Below are positions 1-7,897 of a stretch of 35,319 bases of DNA, one piece after another (position 1 is the first letter of the stretch; every line of letters starts with the position of its first letter). The DNA lies in NCBI GenBank assembly GCA_945877035.1, contig CAMCQH010000018.1, positions 1 to 35,319 on the forward strand. Reading direction: 5' to 3'. Source of the stretch: an uncultured Clostridium sp. GTDB lineage: Bacteria; Bacillota; Clostridia; TANB77; CAG-508. Made by a program: the position numbers and the translations under genes. Under the pieces are notes generated by a model. It worked only from the letters and a program-made list of their open reading frames with translations, had not been told where the DNA came from and made no database searches.

Positions 1-192
1 CTATTTAAGTGCATTACAGGCTTTTTACTTCTTTAAAACTGTCAAACTCGAGATAATATCATAAATCGACATTTTTCTCAATAAATTCATGCAAATTTGC
101 TTTACAAATTTTTCTACTTTTTTCGACATATTTTTACTTTTCAAAAAGGGATTGGGATTTCATCCCATTGAATAGAATTTGAGACAAACAGA

Positions 193-281
193 AATTTCGG
201 TCTCCCAATTTCAGTGCTTGCTGGGACAGAAAGTTGAATTTTCGGTCTACCAAATTCATTGCTTGCTAGGACAAGAAAATG
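193..281. repeat. Two imperfect tandem repeats, about 44 bases each
   Basis: Copy 1 begins at 193 and copy 2 at 238. They share the pattern TTTCGGTCT, then CCAA, TTCA, TGCTTGCT and GGACA in the same order and spacing, with roughly one difference in six bases. A weak third echo (CCAATTTAGGTGC followed by TTGTCC) lies at 303-328. The repeats are non-coding and lie beside replication genes. Confidence 0.7.
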
Positions 282-298
282 ACTTTATTGAATTTTTT

Positions 299-318
299 AT
301 GCACCAATTTAGGTGCAT
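299..318. other. Perfect 7-bp inverted repeat (hairpin)
   Basis: ATGCACC (299-305) and GGTGCAT (312-318) form a perfect stem around a 6-base loop. There is no T-run suited to a terminator next to it. It lies right after the tandem repeats and before the 3' end of the ParB-like gene. Confidence 0.6.
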
Positions 319-395
319 AAATTGTCCCTTTTTATGTTCCAATAAGACGGAAAAAAATACCTGGACTTTTCCAAATCCAAGTACTTTTTATCTCA

Positions 396-713
396 TTATT
401 TGATTTCTTTTAGTTTATGATCTCTTCTATAAAAGTTCAAATGTTGTATCTTTAAGTTCATCATTTTATTACTTATAACTTTGCATGGCACTGTTCTTAG
501 CCCTGCATTTTTTGCTGCAGTAAATGTATTTAAGCAATTATAAAGTACATAATCTTCTCCTATTTTAGTAACGATAAATGGTCTTTTAACTCCAGATATT
601 TTTATTTTTGTTTCCATACGTTTTATCACGTCATTATACTTAACTTCAAATTCTTCGTCTCCTATTTTTATTTTTTCTACTGGTATATTTTTAATTTCTA
701 TATTTTTGTTCAT
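396..713 (-). CDS. Small ParB N-domain-like protein
   Basis: A 105-residue protein that keeps the outline of the ParB/Srx N-terminal domain: IPVEKIKIG near the start, then ISGVKRPFIVTK and AAKNAGLRTVPCKVI. The central GERRxxA box that binds nucleotide in true ParB is replaced by CLNTFTAA, so CTP binding is doubtful. There is no helix-turn-helix or C-terminal domain, so it is a stand-alone domain rather than a full partition protein. It is the last gene of a leftward block after the helicase loader. A role in copy maintenance of the element is inferred from context; family assignment is moderate. Confidence 0.6.
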   Translation of the reverse strand: MNKNIEIKNIPVEKIKIGDEEFEVKYNDVIKRMETKIKISGVKRPFIVTKIGEDYVLYNCLNTFTAAKNAGLRTVPCKVISNKMMNLKIQHLNFYRRDHKLKEIK

Positions 714-789
714 AAATTATTTCTCTCTTTCTATTTACTTTTTTTATTTTTTATATTAAAATATATTTAACTTGATTGGGTTAGTATTT

Positions 790-1620
790 TTAGTTTTGCG
801 GACTTTTTACTAACTCTTTTTTTGTGCCTTTTAATAATATTCCAAAGCACATTTGATACAATTTTGATATCATTGCATCTACTAAATCTGAATCCTTACT
901 ATAACTAAATCTTTCAATTAATCCATCTTTATTGAACCTAGTTGTTATAATTATTGGTAATCCATTTTCATATCTATTTTGAATTATAGTGTACAATTTT
1001 TCTAATGCCCAACTACTTATCTTTTCAGTTCCCAGATCATCAATTATAAGCATATCAACATTGGAATAAATCTCTATTAATTCATTTTCTGATTTAGTAT
1101 TATTCTCGTAAGTTTTTCTTATTCTGTCTAATAAATTGGTTAATCTCTCCATTAGAACCGTTTTATCATTCTCTATTAGTTTGTTTGCAATAGCTGCTGC
1201 TAAATGAGTTTTACCTACATCTGACTTGCCCATTATTATCAGACTATCGGATTTCATTGTGTCTTTATTCTTATTAATATAATCATTTACAACATCTAAA
1301 ACATACTTGTTACTAGAGTCAAAATAAAAGTTTTCTAGGTTCATTTTTTGTAATTTTCTGCCTATATAGTTTTGTTTATAAATTGTATTTATAATATTTC
1401 TAATTCTATTTCTTTTTTGCTGTTCATATTCTTTATTGTCTATTTCTTTCCAATACTCTTTAGATTTACTACAATCACATCTTTCATATTCAATACTATC
1501 TTCAGATATATTTGCATAGAGATAATCAAGTCCAATTGGTTGTAATTCTTTACCACAAAATCCACATTTTTTGAGTCTATTGTGTATAACATCATTACAA
1601 CTTGTATTCTCTGAATCCAC
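790..1620 (-). CDS. DnaC/IstB-like helicase loader ATPase
   Basis: A 276-residue AAA+ ATPase. An N-terminal cysteine cluster (CGFCGKEL near 20, then ERCDC near 48) looks like a zinc finger. Walker A is GKSDVGKTH (about residues 131-139), Walker B is MLIIDDLGTE, and a sensor-like IIITTR follows. These are the features of DnaC-type proteins that load replicative helicase, usual in phages and integrative elements. The start is a GTG at 1620 preceded by GAGGAGGAAG at good spacing. It overlaps the end of the upstream replisome organizer by 26 bases, which suggests translational coupling. The C-terminus (TTRFNKDGLIERF) is also typical. Confidence 0.88.
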   Translation of the reverse strand: MDSENTSCNDVIHNRLKKCGFCGKELQPIGLDYLYANISEDSIEYERCDCSKSKEYWKEIDNKEYEQQKRNRIRNIINTIYKQNYIGRKLQKMNLENFYFDSSNKYVLDVVNDYINKNKDTMKSDSLIIMGKSDVGKTHLAAAIANKLIENDKTVLMERLTNLLDRIRKTYENNTKSENELIEIYSNVDMLIIDDLGTEKISSWALEKLYTIIQNRYENGLPIIITTRFNKDGLIERFSYSKDSDLVDAMISKLYQMCFGILLKGTKKELVKSPQN

Positions 1621-2119
1621 TTTCTTCCTCCTCTCTTATATTCTCTTCTTTTCTTACTTCTTTTGTTATCTTTTCTTCTCTTTTCTCTTCTGTAGCGTTA
1701 TCTAACGTTAGACTAACGTTAGTTTTTTCCTGTTCTTTTTTCTTTTTTTCACTAAAACGTCTTTGTCTTTCACGATTATTAATTTGATAAGTCTCTTGTC
1801 TATCAAGACTTTGATACTTATTCCAATTTTTTATAACATATACTTCTCCATCTTTTGTAAGCATTTCTAATTCTAGAAAATTTTCCAATATTTTGCTCAT
1901 TTTTTTCGAAGATTTTCCCATAATTTTCGAAAATTCTTTAACTGAAATCGGATTATTACCAATTATTAATCTTCCACCATCTCCACATTCTACTGCTAAT
2001 GATAATAATTGCATCCATACTCTAAAATATGTATCTCCATCTTTCAGTCCCAAGAGTAATTGAATCTTTCTATTATAGAAGATGTTCTTTTCTACCTTGA
2101 ACCACTGAATATCATACAT
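1595..2119 (-). CDS. Phage-type replisome organizer / DnaD-like initiator
   Basis: A 174-residue protein with the N-terminal winged-helix domain of phage replisome organizers: MYDIQWFKVEKNIFYNRKIQ at the start, a helical stretch around FRVWMQLLSLA and a recognition region with FSKIMGKSS. The last 60 residues are highly charged (KKKKEQEK, REEKITKEVRKEE) and probably disordered. Such proteins bind origin repeats and recruit a DnaC-like loader, which is exactly the next gene. The start has AAGGAGGAT upstream. The coding sequence carries tandem palindromic repeats in its second half, at 1692-1722, which may be its own binding site. Confidence 0.8.
   Translation of the reverse strand: MYDIQWFKVEKNIFYNRKIQLLLGLKDGDTYFRVWMQLLSLAVECGDGGRLIIGNNPISVKEFSKIMGKSSKKMSKILENFLELEMLTKDGEVYVIKNWNKYQSLDRQETYQINNRERQRRFSEKKKKEQEKTNVSLTLDNATEEKREEKITKEVRKEENIREEEESGFREYKL
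1692..1722. repeat. Iteron-like palindromic repeats inside the initiator gene
   Basis: CTAACGTTAG occurs twice at 11-base spacing (1702-1711 and 1713-1722), and a degenerate third unit (GTAGCGTTA) precedes at 1692-1700. Each full unit is a 10-base palindrome. Several phage replisome organizers bind repeats located inside their own gene; that is known biology, and its use here is inference. Confidence 0.55.
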
Positions 2120-2146
2120 ATCCTCCTTTCCTCTCTTTCTATTAAA

Positions 2147-2347
2147 TTAGTAATTAACTGATTCTTGTTCTTTATTACTTAAATATTCATCTAATACTTG
2201 TACTCTAAACAAGAATTTTCCACCAACTTTTGAGCAAGGTATTTGTTTTCTTCTAACTAATTGATTTATTAACCAATAAGATACTCCTAAATACTCAGCT
2301 GCTTCTTTCATAGTTAGTGTTGTTCTTTGTACTTTTTGTGATTCCAT
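2147..2347 (-). CDS. Excisionase-type MerR-like DNA-binding protein
   Basis: A 66-residue protein with the excisionase/AlpA helix-turn-helix pattern: LTMKEAAEYLGVSYWLINQLVRRKQIPCSKVGGKFLFRV is read here as motif segments MKEAAEYLGVS, RRKQIP and GGKFLF. This winged-helix domain bends DNA at attachment sites or acts as a regulator. It is the first gene of the leftward block, preceded by AAAGGAGG, and pairs functionally with the integrase at 4387-5580. It is probably expressed from the TTGATT/TATAAT promoter in the divergent control region. Confidence 0.85.
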   Translation of the reverse strand: MESQKVQRTTLTMKEAAEYLGVSYWLINQLVRRKQIPCSKVGGKFLFRVQVLDEYLSNKEQESVNY

Positions 2348-2376
2348 AATTTTTTCCTCCTTTTTTTAGATTTTAG

Positions 2377-2520
2377 TTGACATCTGTTTCATAATGTTGT
2401 ATATTATTGTTAACGATGTTCTGGTTGAATTATAATTGTTAACTTGTAAAAAATCAAGTTTTATTAGTTGTTTTTGATATCAATTTAGAATTCAACTTTA
2501 GCATTTAAAATTGTTAACGA
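2377..2520. promoter_or_regulatory. Divergent promoter region with three GTTAAC operator boxes
   Basis: On the + strand TTGACA (2377-2382), a 17-base spacer and TATATT (2400-2405) form a promoter toward the cargo genes. On the - strand TTGATT, a 17-base spacer and TATAAT form a promoter toward the excisionase. AATTGTTAAC-like boxes lie at 2406-2414, 2434-2443 and 2509-2518. The first follows the + strand -10 and the second lies in the - strand spacer. This is the layout of an operator that represses both directions. The cognate repressor is not visible in the window. Confidence 0.7.
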
Positions 2521-2530
2521 GGTGAAACTA

Positions 2531-3715
2531 TTGATATTTCCGTATTTTTTACTTGACTTTACTAATAAAGAAGAAAATATAAGTACAAATTTTTTTAAGA
2601 TAGAATCATTTATATATAAACCTAATTCAATATCTAATTTTCAACCTATACTTACTAGCGATAATTTTAAAACATCCAAAGAATATCATGAATATCTTTT
2701 TAAAAATGATATTCATGATATTGAAGAACGTTATGTACAAGAATCTCACTCATTTAGGAACCCACTTGGAAATTTTTTATTTGATTTTTTAAACGCTAAT
2801 TCAATTGATAAAATATTCATTAAAAAATTATTGTTTAAATATGGTATCGCTGCTTTAACAGATCCAGTTGGTAAATCATTTAGTGAAGATTTTAATTTAT
2901 TTTATGAGGATCCTCGTGCAAGTAAAAATGACGATAGTATTGACATAGATTATTTCCAATTAAAGATGAGTGCTGGAATTAAAGATATTATGGACTCTTA
3001 TATTGTTTTACAAAAAGCCTTAAGGGATGTTATTAATTTTTCTTATAATATTAATAAAGAAAAATACTTAAATGGTTTAACTCCTACACAAAGATACTAT
3101 ATATATGTTCATTCATATAAAGAAGATTCATATATGGAGCTATTCAAGTATTTAACAGATGTAAGTTTTAGTCAAGAGTTTGATTTTTCAGAGTATGATA
3201 AATCAATAAAGGAATCCAACTTCAATTCTCCAGAATCTCTTTCTAAATATATAAAAAATGAATGCAAAAAAAATCAAAATTTTCAAATTAAAAATTATAT
3301 GTATTCTTTTAGTTCACTTTTAAGTGCATATTATTTTTGTGTTTTATATTTTGTAGAAAACAATATACCAATTAAAATATGCAAAAATTGTGGAAAATAT
3401 TTTATACCTGAAAATAGAGTTTCTTCAGTATATTGTAATAGAATATTTGAAAATAATAAAACATGCAAAGAAGTTGGAGCTAATAATGCATATAATGAAA
3501 AACTAAAAAAAGACGAAGTAAATTTATTATATAGAAAAACATTATCTGCGAAAAAAATGTTAGCAAATAGAAATCCCGATATTCCAATGTATCTTGAAAA
3601 ATATGAAGCATGGAAATCAGAAGCAAATCAATTTAAACAAGATATTAAATCTGGTAATAAAACACAAGAACAATTTAAGGAATGGCTTGAAGAAACTAGA
3701 AAATATAATGTTTAG
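2531..3715 (+). CDS. Cargo protein with C-terminal zinc-finger domain (DUF6076-like)
   Basis: About 394 residues. Most of the protein is unassigned and helical. Around residues 285-320 it has CKNCGKYF, then YCNRIF and NKTC, a treble-clef-like zinc site that resembles the CxxC...C...C end of DUF6076 proteins. The tail is charged and helical (KYEAWKSEANQFK). A TTG at 2531 is preferred as start because GAGGTG lies 8 bases upstream; a GTG at 2522 is possible but overlaps that ribosome site. The stop (TAG 3713-3715) nearly abuts the next gene. It sits between excisionase and integrase, so it is cargo of the element. Function unknown; nucleic-acid binding is only a guess. Confidence 0.7.
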   Translation: MIFPYFLLDFTNKEENISTNFFKIESFIYKPNSISNFQPILTSDNFKTSKEYHEYLFKNDIHDIEERYVQESHSFRNPLGNFLFDFLNANSIDKIFIKKLLFKYGIAALTDPVGKSFSEDFNLFYEDPRASKNDDSIDIDYFQLKMSAGIKDIMDSYIVLQKALRDVINFSYNINKEKYLNGLTPTQRYYIYVHSYKEDSYMELFKYLTDVSFSQEFDFSEYDKSIKESNFNSPESLSKYIKNECKKNQNFQIKNYMYSFSSLLSAYYFCVLYFVENNIPIKICKNCGKYFIPENRVSSVYCNRIFENNKTCKEVGANNAYNEKLKKDEVNLLYRKTLSAKKMLANRNPDIPMYLEKYEAWKSEANQFKQDIKSGNKTQEQFKEWLEETRKYNV

Positions 3716-3728
3716 GAAGGATAAAAAT

Positions 3729-4328
3729 ATGCATTTTTTTAATACAATTTTGGATTCACCATATATTATAGATAAAAATGAAGATGTTATTTTAAAATTT
3801 CAAGTTGAACCTATTAATAAACAAACTTATAATTTTTACCTAGTAAGAAATAAAGATAATATGTATTATTTGACCTATTCTATTATAAATGTTTCTTACA
3901 TATTGAATGAACTAAGAAAAAATCATACTGAAGAAATAAAGAATAAATATAACCAAATGTCAAGTAAAGATAAATCTTTATACTTTGAAAAACTATTAAA
4001 TGAAACATCAAATAATGAAGATTTTCAATCGTATATAAAAAATAATCATTGTTACACCATAGATATTTTAGATAATACCAAGATTTCAAAAATAATCGAT
4101 AAAATCAAAAATTTAGATTTTACTCATAAAAAAACTAGAGCTCAAGGATTAGATGGGTTTAGTTTTGATTTTGAGTATAATAATAACTATATTCACTCTT
4201 GGTGTATATGTAGTGAAATTTATTTTAAACCAATAGTTGATTTAATTAATTATTTTTTAGATTTAGCTAATGTAGATTCATCATATAGATTTGAAATAGT
4301 CGAAAACTACTTCTCAATTAAAGAATAA
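3729..4328 (+). CDS. Hypothetical cargo protein
   Basis: About 199 residues starting at ATG 3729, with AGGAAGG at 3714-3720 at correct spacing; the reading frame stays open further upstream but there overlaps the preceding gene. No motif recognised. The sequence is rich in Asn, Lys, Tyr and Ile, with no signal peptide or membrane segment. The central part (DNTKISKIIDKIKN) is helical, and GFSFDFEYNNNYIHSWCI suggests a beta region. It follows the zinc-finger gene by 13 bases, so the two are very likely one transcript and may act together. Confidence 0.65.
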   Translation: MHFFNTILDSPYIIDKNEDVILKFQVEPINKQTYNFYLVRNKDNMYYLTYSIINVSYILNELRKNHTEEIKNKYNQMSSKDKSLYFEKLLNETSNNEDFQSYIKNNHCYTIDILDNTKISKIIDKIKNLDFTHKKTRAQGLDGFSFDFEYNNNYIHSWCICSEIYFKPIVDLINYFLDLANVDSSYRFEIVENYFSIKE

Positions 4329-4386
4329 AAATAATAATACATCCCCTCCCACCCATAGGTATGCCTGAAAGGAGGTGAAAAAGGTA

Positions 4387-5580
4387 ATGGCTGGGAGTAT
4401 TAAAAAAAGAGGAAAGAATAGTTACAGACTAGTATGTCTTGCAGGATATGACTTGCAAGGAAAGCCTATTAAAAAAACAAAAACAATACACGGAACAAAA
4501 AAGGATGCTGAAATAGAACTTGCTAAATTTGTTGCAGATGTTCAAAACGGTCTTGTAATAGAGGGTAAATCTCTTAAATTCTCTGAATTTACTGAAATAT
4601 GGAAAAGAGATTATGGTTCAAAAGAACTTGCACCTTCAACTTACAAGAGATATTGTAGAATGTTAGAAACAAGAATCTTACCATACTTTGGACATTTCTA
4701 TATTAATAAGATTAAACCAACTGACATTATGCAATTCTATGATTTACTTAGTAGAGATACTCAGTTAATTAGAAAGAAAAGCAACAATGGTAAGAAAACT
4801 CTAAAACCCTTATCTGGTAAAACTATATTAGAGCATCACAGACTACTTCGTGCAATGCTACACAAAGCTATATATTGGCAATTAATTGTATCTAACCCTG
4901 CAGAACGTGTTCAACCACCAAAGGCAATGAAACCAAAAAGAAGATATTACGATGATGAGCAATGTAAAGTATTATTAGAAAATTTAACAACACTTGGTGA
5001 AGATCAAATAAAATATAAAGTTGCAATAATCTTAACAGTATTTACTGGTGTAAGACTTGGTGAGCTAATGGGATTAGAATGGCAAGACATTGATTTTAAA
5101 ACTGGCATTATAAGTATAAATCGTTCAAGTCAATATTTAGCAGACAAAGGTGTATTTACAAAAACACCAAAAACAGAAAGCTCTATCAGAGAAGTAGCAA
5201 TTCCAGATTTCGTGATTTCTCTGCTTGAGGAATATAAGTTATGGTATGAAGAACAAAAATCCATCTACGGCGAATTATGGACTAATTCTGATAGGTTATT
5301 TGTACAAGCTGATGGCAAACCTATGCACCCTTCTACAATTAGCAAATGGTTTGTAAAATATGTTGCACAAATAGGACTACCTGTAATTAACTTTCACGGA
5401 TTAAGACACACAAATGCTACACTTTTAATATCACAAAACATTGATGTAGCAGTTGTAGCAGCAAGACTAGGACATGCACAAATTACAACAACATTTAACT
5501 TTTATGTGCATCCAATTATTTCTCACAATAGAAATGCAGGAAATGTATTAGAAAACTTGCTACTACCATCAAAAAATTAG
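4387..5580 (+). CDS. int: Tyrosine recombinase / integrase of an integrative element
   Basis: About 397 residues. It has an N-terminal arm-binding domain (GSIKKRGKNSYRLV), a core-binding SAM-like domain (FTEIWKRDYGSKELAPSTYKR region) and a C-terminal catalytic domain. Catalytic residues are visible: TGVRLGELMGLEW (first Arg), HGLRHTNATLL (His-x-x-Arg), LGHAQITTTFNFY (His and the Tyr nucleophile). This is the Tn916/phage-type integrase family. ATG 4387 is the preferred start, with AAAGGAGGTG upstream. The gene points at the tRNA-fMet fragment 267 bases beyond its stop, the usual position of an integrase beside its attachment site. Confidence 0.95.
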   Translation: MAGSIKKRGKNSYRLVCLAGYDLQGKPIKKTKTIHGTKKDAEIELAKFVADVQNGLVIEGKSLKFSEFTEIWKRDYGSKELAPSTYKRYCRMLETRILPYFGHFYINKIKPTDIMQFYDLLSRDTQLIRKKSNNGKKTLKPLSGKTILEHHRLLRAMLHKAIYWQLIVSNPAERVQPPKAMKPKRRYYDDEQCKVLLENLTTLGEDQIKYKVAIILTVFTGVRLGELMGLEWQDIDFKTGIISINRSSQYLADKGVFTKTPKTESSIREVAIPDFVISLLEEYKLWYEEQKSIYGELWTNSDRLFVQADGKPMHPSTISKWFVKYVAQIGLPVINFHGLRHTNATLLISQNIDVAVVAARLGHAQITTTFNFYVHPIISHNRNAGNVLENLLLPSKN

Positions 5581-5646
5581 TCTAAAATCTTTTTTCAGAT
5601 TTCACTAAGGCAAATCAAAAGCCATTAAACTTTTCACGATAAAAAA

Positions 5647-5694
5647 AGTAAAAGACTACTAAAAAATATTTTAGGTTTCCCATAGTCTTTTACT
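5647..5694 (+). terminator. Long stem-loop after the integrase
   Basis: AGTAAAAGACTA (5647-5658) and TAGTCTTTTACT (5683-5694) form a perfect 12-bp stem with a 24-base loop, 67 bases after the integrase stop. There is no clean T-run on the + side, so it may be a transcript end or a processing structure. Confidence 0.5.
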
Positions 5695-5733
5695 GGAAAT
5701 TTATTAGAAATATAAACGTTTTTTGAGGATTTC

Positions 5734-6031
5734 TTCCCCAACTTTTCCCCAATTCTACATAAAAAGGCTGTTTTTGAGCGTTATTGTTAACTAATTGTAG
5801 AATATAAAAAATCGCTACAACTTAGATAGCTGTAACGATATAAGTTTGGTTGCGGGGGTAAGACTCGAACTTACGACCTTCGGGTTATGAGAGTTACATA
5901 ATATACTTTATTAAGTGTATTGAATTGTGTTGTATGTTAGTGAAATATGGACTTTAGTGGATTTTGATTTAGTGAACAAATGTGTTAAATTTTGCCCTTT
6001 TTTGAAAAATTGATCCCAAATTTCTCCCCAA
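5734..6031. repeat. TCCCCAA repeats on both sides of the attachment-site scar
   Basis: TTCCCCAA occurs at 5734-5741 and 5745-5752 to the left, and ATCCCAA (6013-6019) and TCCCCAA (6025-6031) to the right of the tRNA fragment, all in the same orientation. Paired repeats of this kind are expected for integrase arm-binding sites. The spacer also has a hairpin (ATCG-c-TACA 5811-5819 with TGTA-a-CGAT 5831-5839). The rest of 5581-6083 shows no gene. Confidence 0.5.
5847..5891 (-). other. 3' half of an initiator tRNA gene (attachment-site scar)
   Basis: Read on the - strand this is a tRNA-fMet from the anticodon (CTCATAACCCG) through the variable loop and a perfect T arm (GTAAG, TTCGAGT, CTTAC) to the acceptor end CCCCGCAACCA. 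The 5' half is missing: beyond the anticodon the sequence diverges at once. It matches the intact tRNA-fMet at 23839-23914 except in the T stem and a few bases. A 3' tRNA remnant next to an integrase gene is the classic footprint of site-specific integration. Confidence 0.85.
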
Positions 6032-6083
6032 TTTTTTACTAGCATATTTTGGAAAATTTATTTATATTTTAGGAGGAATTTTT

Positions 6084-6392
6084 ATGGAATTTAATAAAGA
6101 TAAAATACAAGATTTAATGAACGAGTGGATAATTTTTAGAGATGAAACATTGTGTAGTCTTACTAAAGAAGATAAAGAACATTTAATTGATTTTGATAAG
6201 TATTCTGAAAATATTTTAAGGAATGTTTCACCTAACAATAAGAAATATGTTCAAAAACAATTGGACAAGCTTGATGAGAATTATCTTGATTATATTGGTT
6301 ATTGGAATGATAAATATTATAGAGCTGGTTTTGGAGATTGCTTAAATTTAGTTATTATGAGTCTTGGAGGTAATGGAATTGAAACTAGGTAA
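6084..6392 (+). CDS. Small hypothetical protein (DUF6809-like)
   Basis: A 102-residue soluble protein, with AGGAGGAATTTTT before the ATG. The central region (YVQKQLDKLDENYLDYIGYWNDKYYRAGFGDCLNLV) has the 'helix, then G-x-x-x-G-x-x-x' ending of DUF6809-type proteins that travel with mobile elements; that match is from memory and weak. No catalytic residues are evident. The last 29 bases overlap the start of the next gene, which suggests coupling. Confidence 0.55.
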   Translation: MEFNKDKIQDLMNEWIIFRDETLCSLTKEDKEHLIDFDKYSENILRNVSPNNKKYVQKQLDKLDENYLDYIGYWNDKYYRAGFGDCLNLVIMSLGGNGIETR

Positions 6393-6657
6393 ATATGGAA
6401 TTTTAGCAAAAAAATATTTGGAAGAGTATAAGCCTTTTAAATTTTCTCGTTTGGTGATGGATGGTTCAATTATGGATTATTTATTGGATTTTGAAAATCA
6501 TTTAAAAGGTTATGCTAATTTGATTGAGATTGAACTTAAACAAAAGTATCCTGCTCCTTCTGAAAAAGAGAGTTTTATTGAACAAGTTAAGTATTTAAAT
6601 ATGATTCAAGAAATGGTTGATGAGTTTGTGAAAGAGGAAATTACGAAGATTGTGTAG
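6364..6657 (+). CDS. TnpV-like transposon-encoded protein
   Basis: About 95 residues with the TnpV pattern: LGKYGILAKKYLEEYKP, then SRLVMDGSIMDYLLDFENH, then a helix ending in NMIQEMVDEFVKEEI. TnpV is a small protein of unknown function encoded by many Firmicute transposons and integrative elements. The start is uncertain: TTG 6364 or ATG 6373; GGAGG sits only 2 bases before that ATG, so translation probably depends on coupling to the preceding overlapping gene. A bidirectional terminator follows. Confidence 0.6.
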   Translation: MEVMELKLGKYGILAKKYLEEYKPFKFSRLVMDGSIMDYLLDFENHLKGYANLIEIELKQKYPAPSEKESFIEQVKYLNMIQEMVDEFVKEEITKIV

Positions 6658-6663
6658 ATGTTA

Positions 6664-6690
6664 AAAGCCGAGACTTAGTCTCAGCTTTAT
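6664..6690. terminator. Bidirectional terminator between convergent genes
   Basis: AAAGCCGAGAC and GTCTCAGCTTT form a stem with a TTA loop and one mismatch, with A-tract and T-tract flanks. It separates the rightward TnpV-like gene from the leftward TIR gene. Confidence 0.75.
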
Positions 6691-6691
6691 A

Positions 6692-7207
6692 TTAGGGTCT
6701 ATTATACTTATATAATTTTCTAGAATTGTCCACTTTTGATCCATCTTCTTTTTGTTCATATGCTTTATCTATCCATTTTTCCAATTCTAAATGTGGATAT
6801 GTTGGATATTCATATAATTTTGCATAACCAGAATCAATATTATCTTGTAATCTTTCTGGAACAGTTGTATTTCTATTATTTTTATTTGGAAGAAAAATAC
6901 CAATTAATCCACTTCTTTTATTATTAGAATCATTTCTTAAAGTTGAAGCTATTTCCCAATCTACATATTTTCTTTTATATGTTTCACTTCCTATTAGCAC
7001 TATTGTTACAGTAGAGTCCGTTAAATAATCTTCTCTTATTCTTCTCATTATGTATTCAGGATCATCACTATCAATTGTAGTATCATAGTCATCTCCGACT
7101 ATTTTTGCTGTAAAAATTTTTTCTTCATTTGCAAATTTATTAACAAATTCATTTACAGCATTTGCATCTGCATGATAATGAGATATAAATACTTTATGTT
7201 TAGCCAT
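6692..7207 (-). CDS. TIR-like domain protein (DUF1863 / ThsB-like)
   Basis: About 171 residues of a single TIR-like domain of the DUF1863 (MTH538) type: HKVFISHYHADANAV at the start, the strand TVTIVLIGSETY, and KYVDWEIASTLR, which contains the glutamate expected in the NAD-processing pocket. Thoeris ThsB proteins share this layout and make a cyclic-ADP-ribose-type signal on phage infection (family knowledge). ATG 7207 is preferred because AAGGAGGTGAT lies 7 bases before it. It follows a small membrane-anchored protein by 13 bases, so a two-gene signal/effector pair is plausible. Confidence 0.8.
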   Translation of the reverse strand: MAKHKVFISHYHADANAVNEFVNKFANEEKIFTAKIVGDDYDTTIDSDDPEYIMRRIREDYLTDSTVTIVLIGSETYKRKYVDWEIASTLRNDSNNKRSGLIGIFLPNKNNRNTTVPERLQDNIDSGYAKLYEYPTYPHLELEKWIDKAYEQKEDGSKVDNSRKLYKYNRP

Positions 7208-7220
7208 TTTTATCACCTCC

Positions 7221-7832
7221 TTAAATTAATTTCTTAAGTTCTTGAGCGAACTGTACCATTTTTTCATTTGTATCTTTTAAGTCTTTAACTAAACTATCAT
7301 ATTCTTCATATCTCTTCTGGATTTCTTGTGGTGGTACTTTATTATTTTCTTCTTTTTTCAATTCAATATCATACCATCTTCTAAATTTAGCTTGCCATTT
7401 TGTTAGATGTGGCCTTAATCCTTCATTTAATGTTTTTATTAAAATATTTTCTAAATTTTCAACATTTTTATCTTTTTTATTAGGTTCCGCATTTTTTAGT
7501 AGTTCTCTTATTATTTCAAACAATTTATACCACGAATTATATACTTCTACTATAACATCTTTATCTTCTTCAAATGTTAATCCTACTTTTCTAGTCATAA
7601 TTTCAACCCAAGTTTTATGTGCAATTTTTGATACTTCTTTATTCAATTCAATAGTTATATTTCCTATATTCCCTATTTCTATGTTTAAATTTACAATTTT
7701 AACTTTTTTTCTAAAAAAAGAAAAAAGAAATTTTAAAACTGCTAACAAAAAAAATAGTAAGATAGTTCCTATTAATAAGTTATCTATTGTTATACATATA
7801 GATTTAGAATGCAAATAATTCAATATATCCAT
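7221..7832 (-). CDS. Membrane-anchored helical protein paired with the TIR gene
   Basis: A 203-residue protein with one strong membrane segment near residues 18-40 (LLIGTILLFFLLAVLKFLF), followed by RKK and then a long, mostly helical cytoplasmic part with a conserved-looking core (KTWVEIMTRKVGLTFEED) and a coiled-coil tail. No macro, SLOG or SIR2 motif is visible, so it is not a standard ThsA. Its tight linkage to the TIR gene suggests it is the membrane effector or the sensor of the pair. Function is inferred from context only. Confidence 0.7.
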   Translation of the reverse strand: MDILNYLHSKSICITIDNLLIGTILLFFLLAVLKFLFSFFRKKVKIVNLNIEIGNIGNITIELNKEVSKIAHKTWVEIMTRKVGLTFEEDKDVIVEVYNSWYKLFEIIRELLKNAEPNKKDKNVENLENILIKTLNEGLRPHLTKWQAKFRRWYDIELKKEENNKVPPQEIQKRYEEYDSLVKDLKDTNEKMVQFAQELKKLI

Positions 7833-7897
7833 ACTTTATATCCTTTCAATTAATCTACTTTATTATTTTATCAAAACATGCTAAGTTTTTACATACC

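Larger units (their letters stand above)
1..395. other. Non-coding, repeat-rich end of the replication gene block
   Basis: No convincing gene. A short leftward reading frame (129 to 25, 34 codons) starts with ATG but has no good ribosome site, so I do not call it. The stretch holds a hairpin at 153-167 (TGGGAT, 3-base loop, ATCCCA), two imperfect direct repeats (193-281) and a second hairpin (299-318). Being downstream of replication genes of a mobile element, it could be a replication or transfer origin; that is inference only. Confidence 0.45.

Noticed and set aside
179-403. 74-codon + strand frame across the tandem repeats
   Set aside because: It is created by the repeats themselves, has no ribosome site and no family resemblance, and overlaps the convergent ParB-like gene end.
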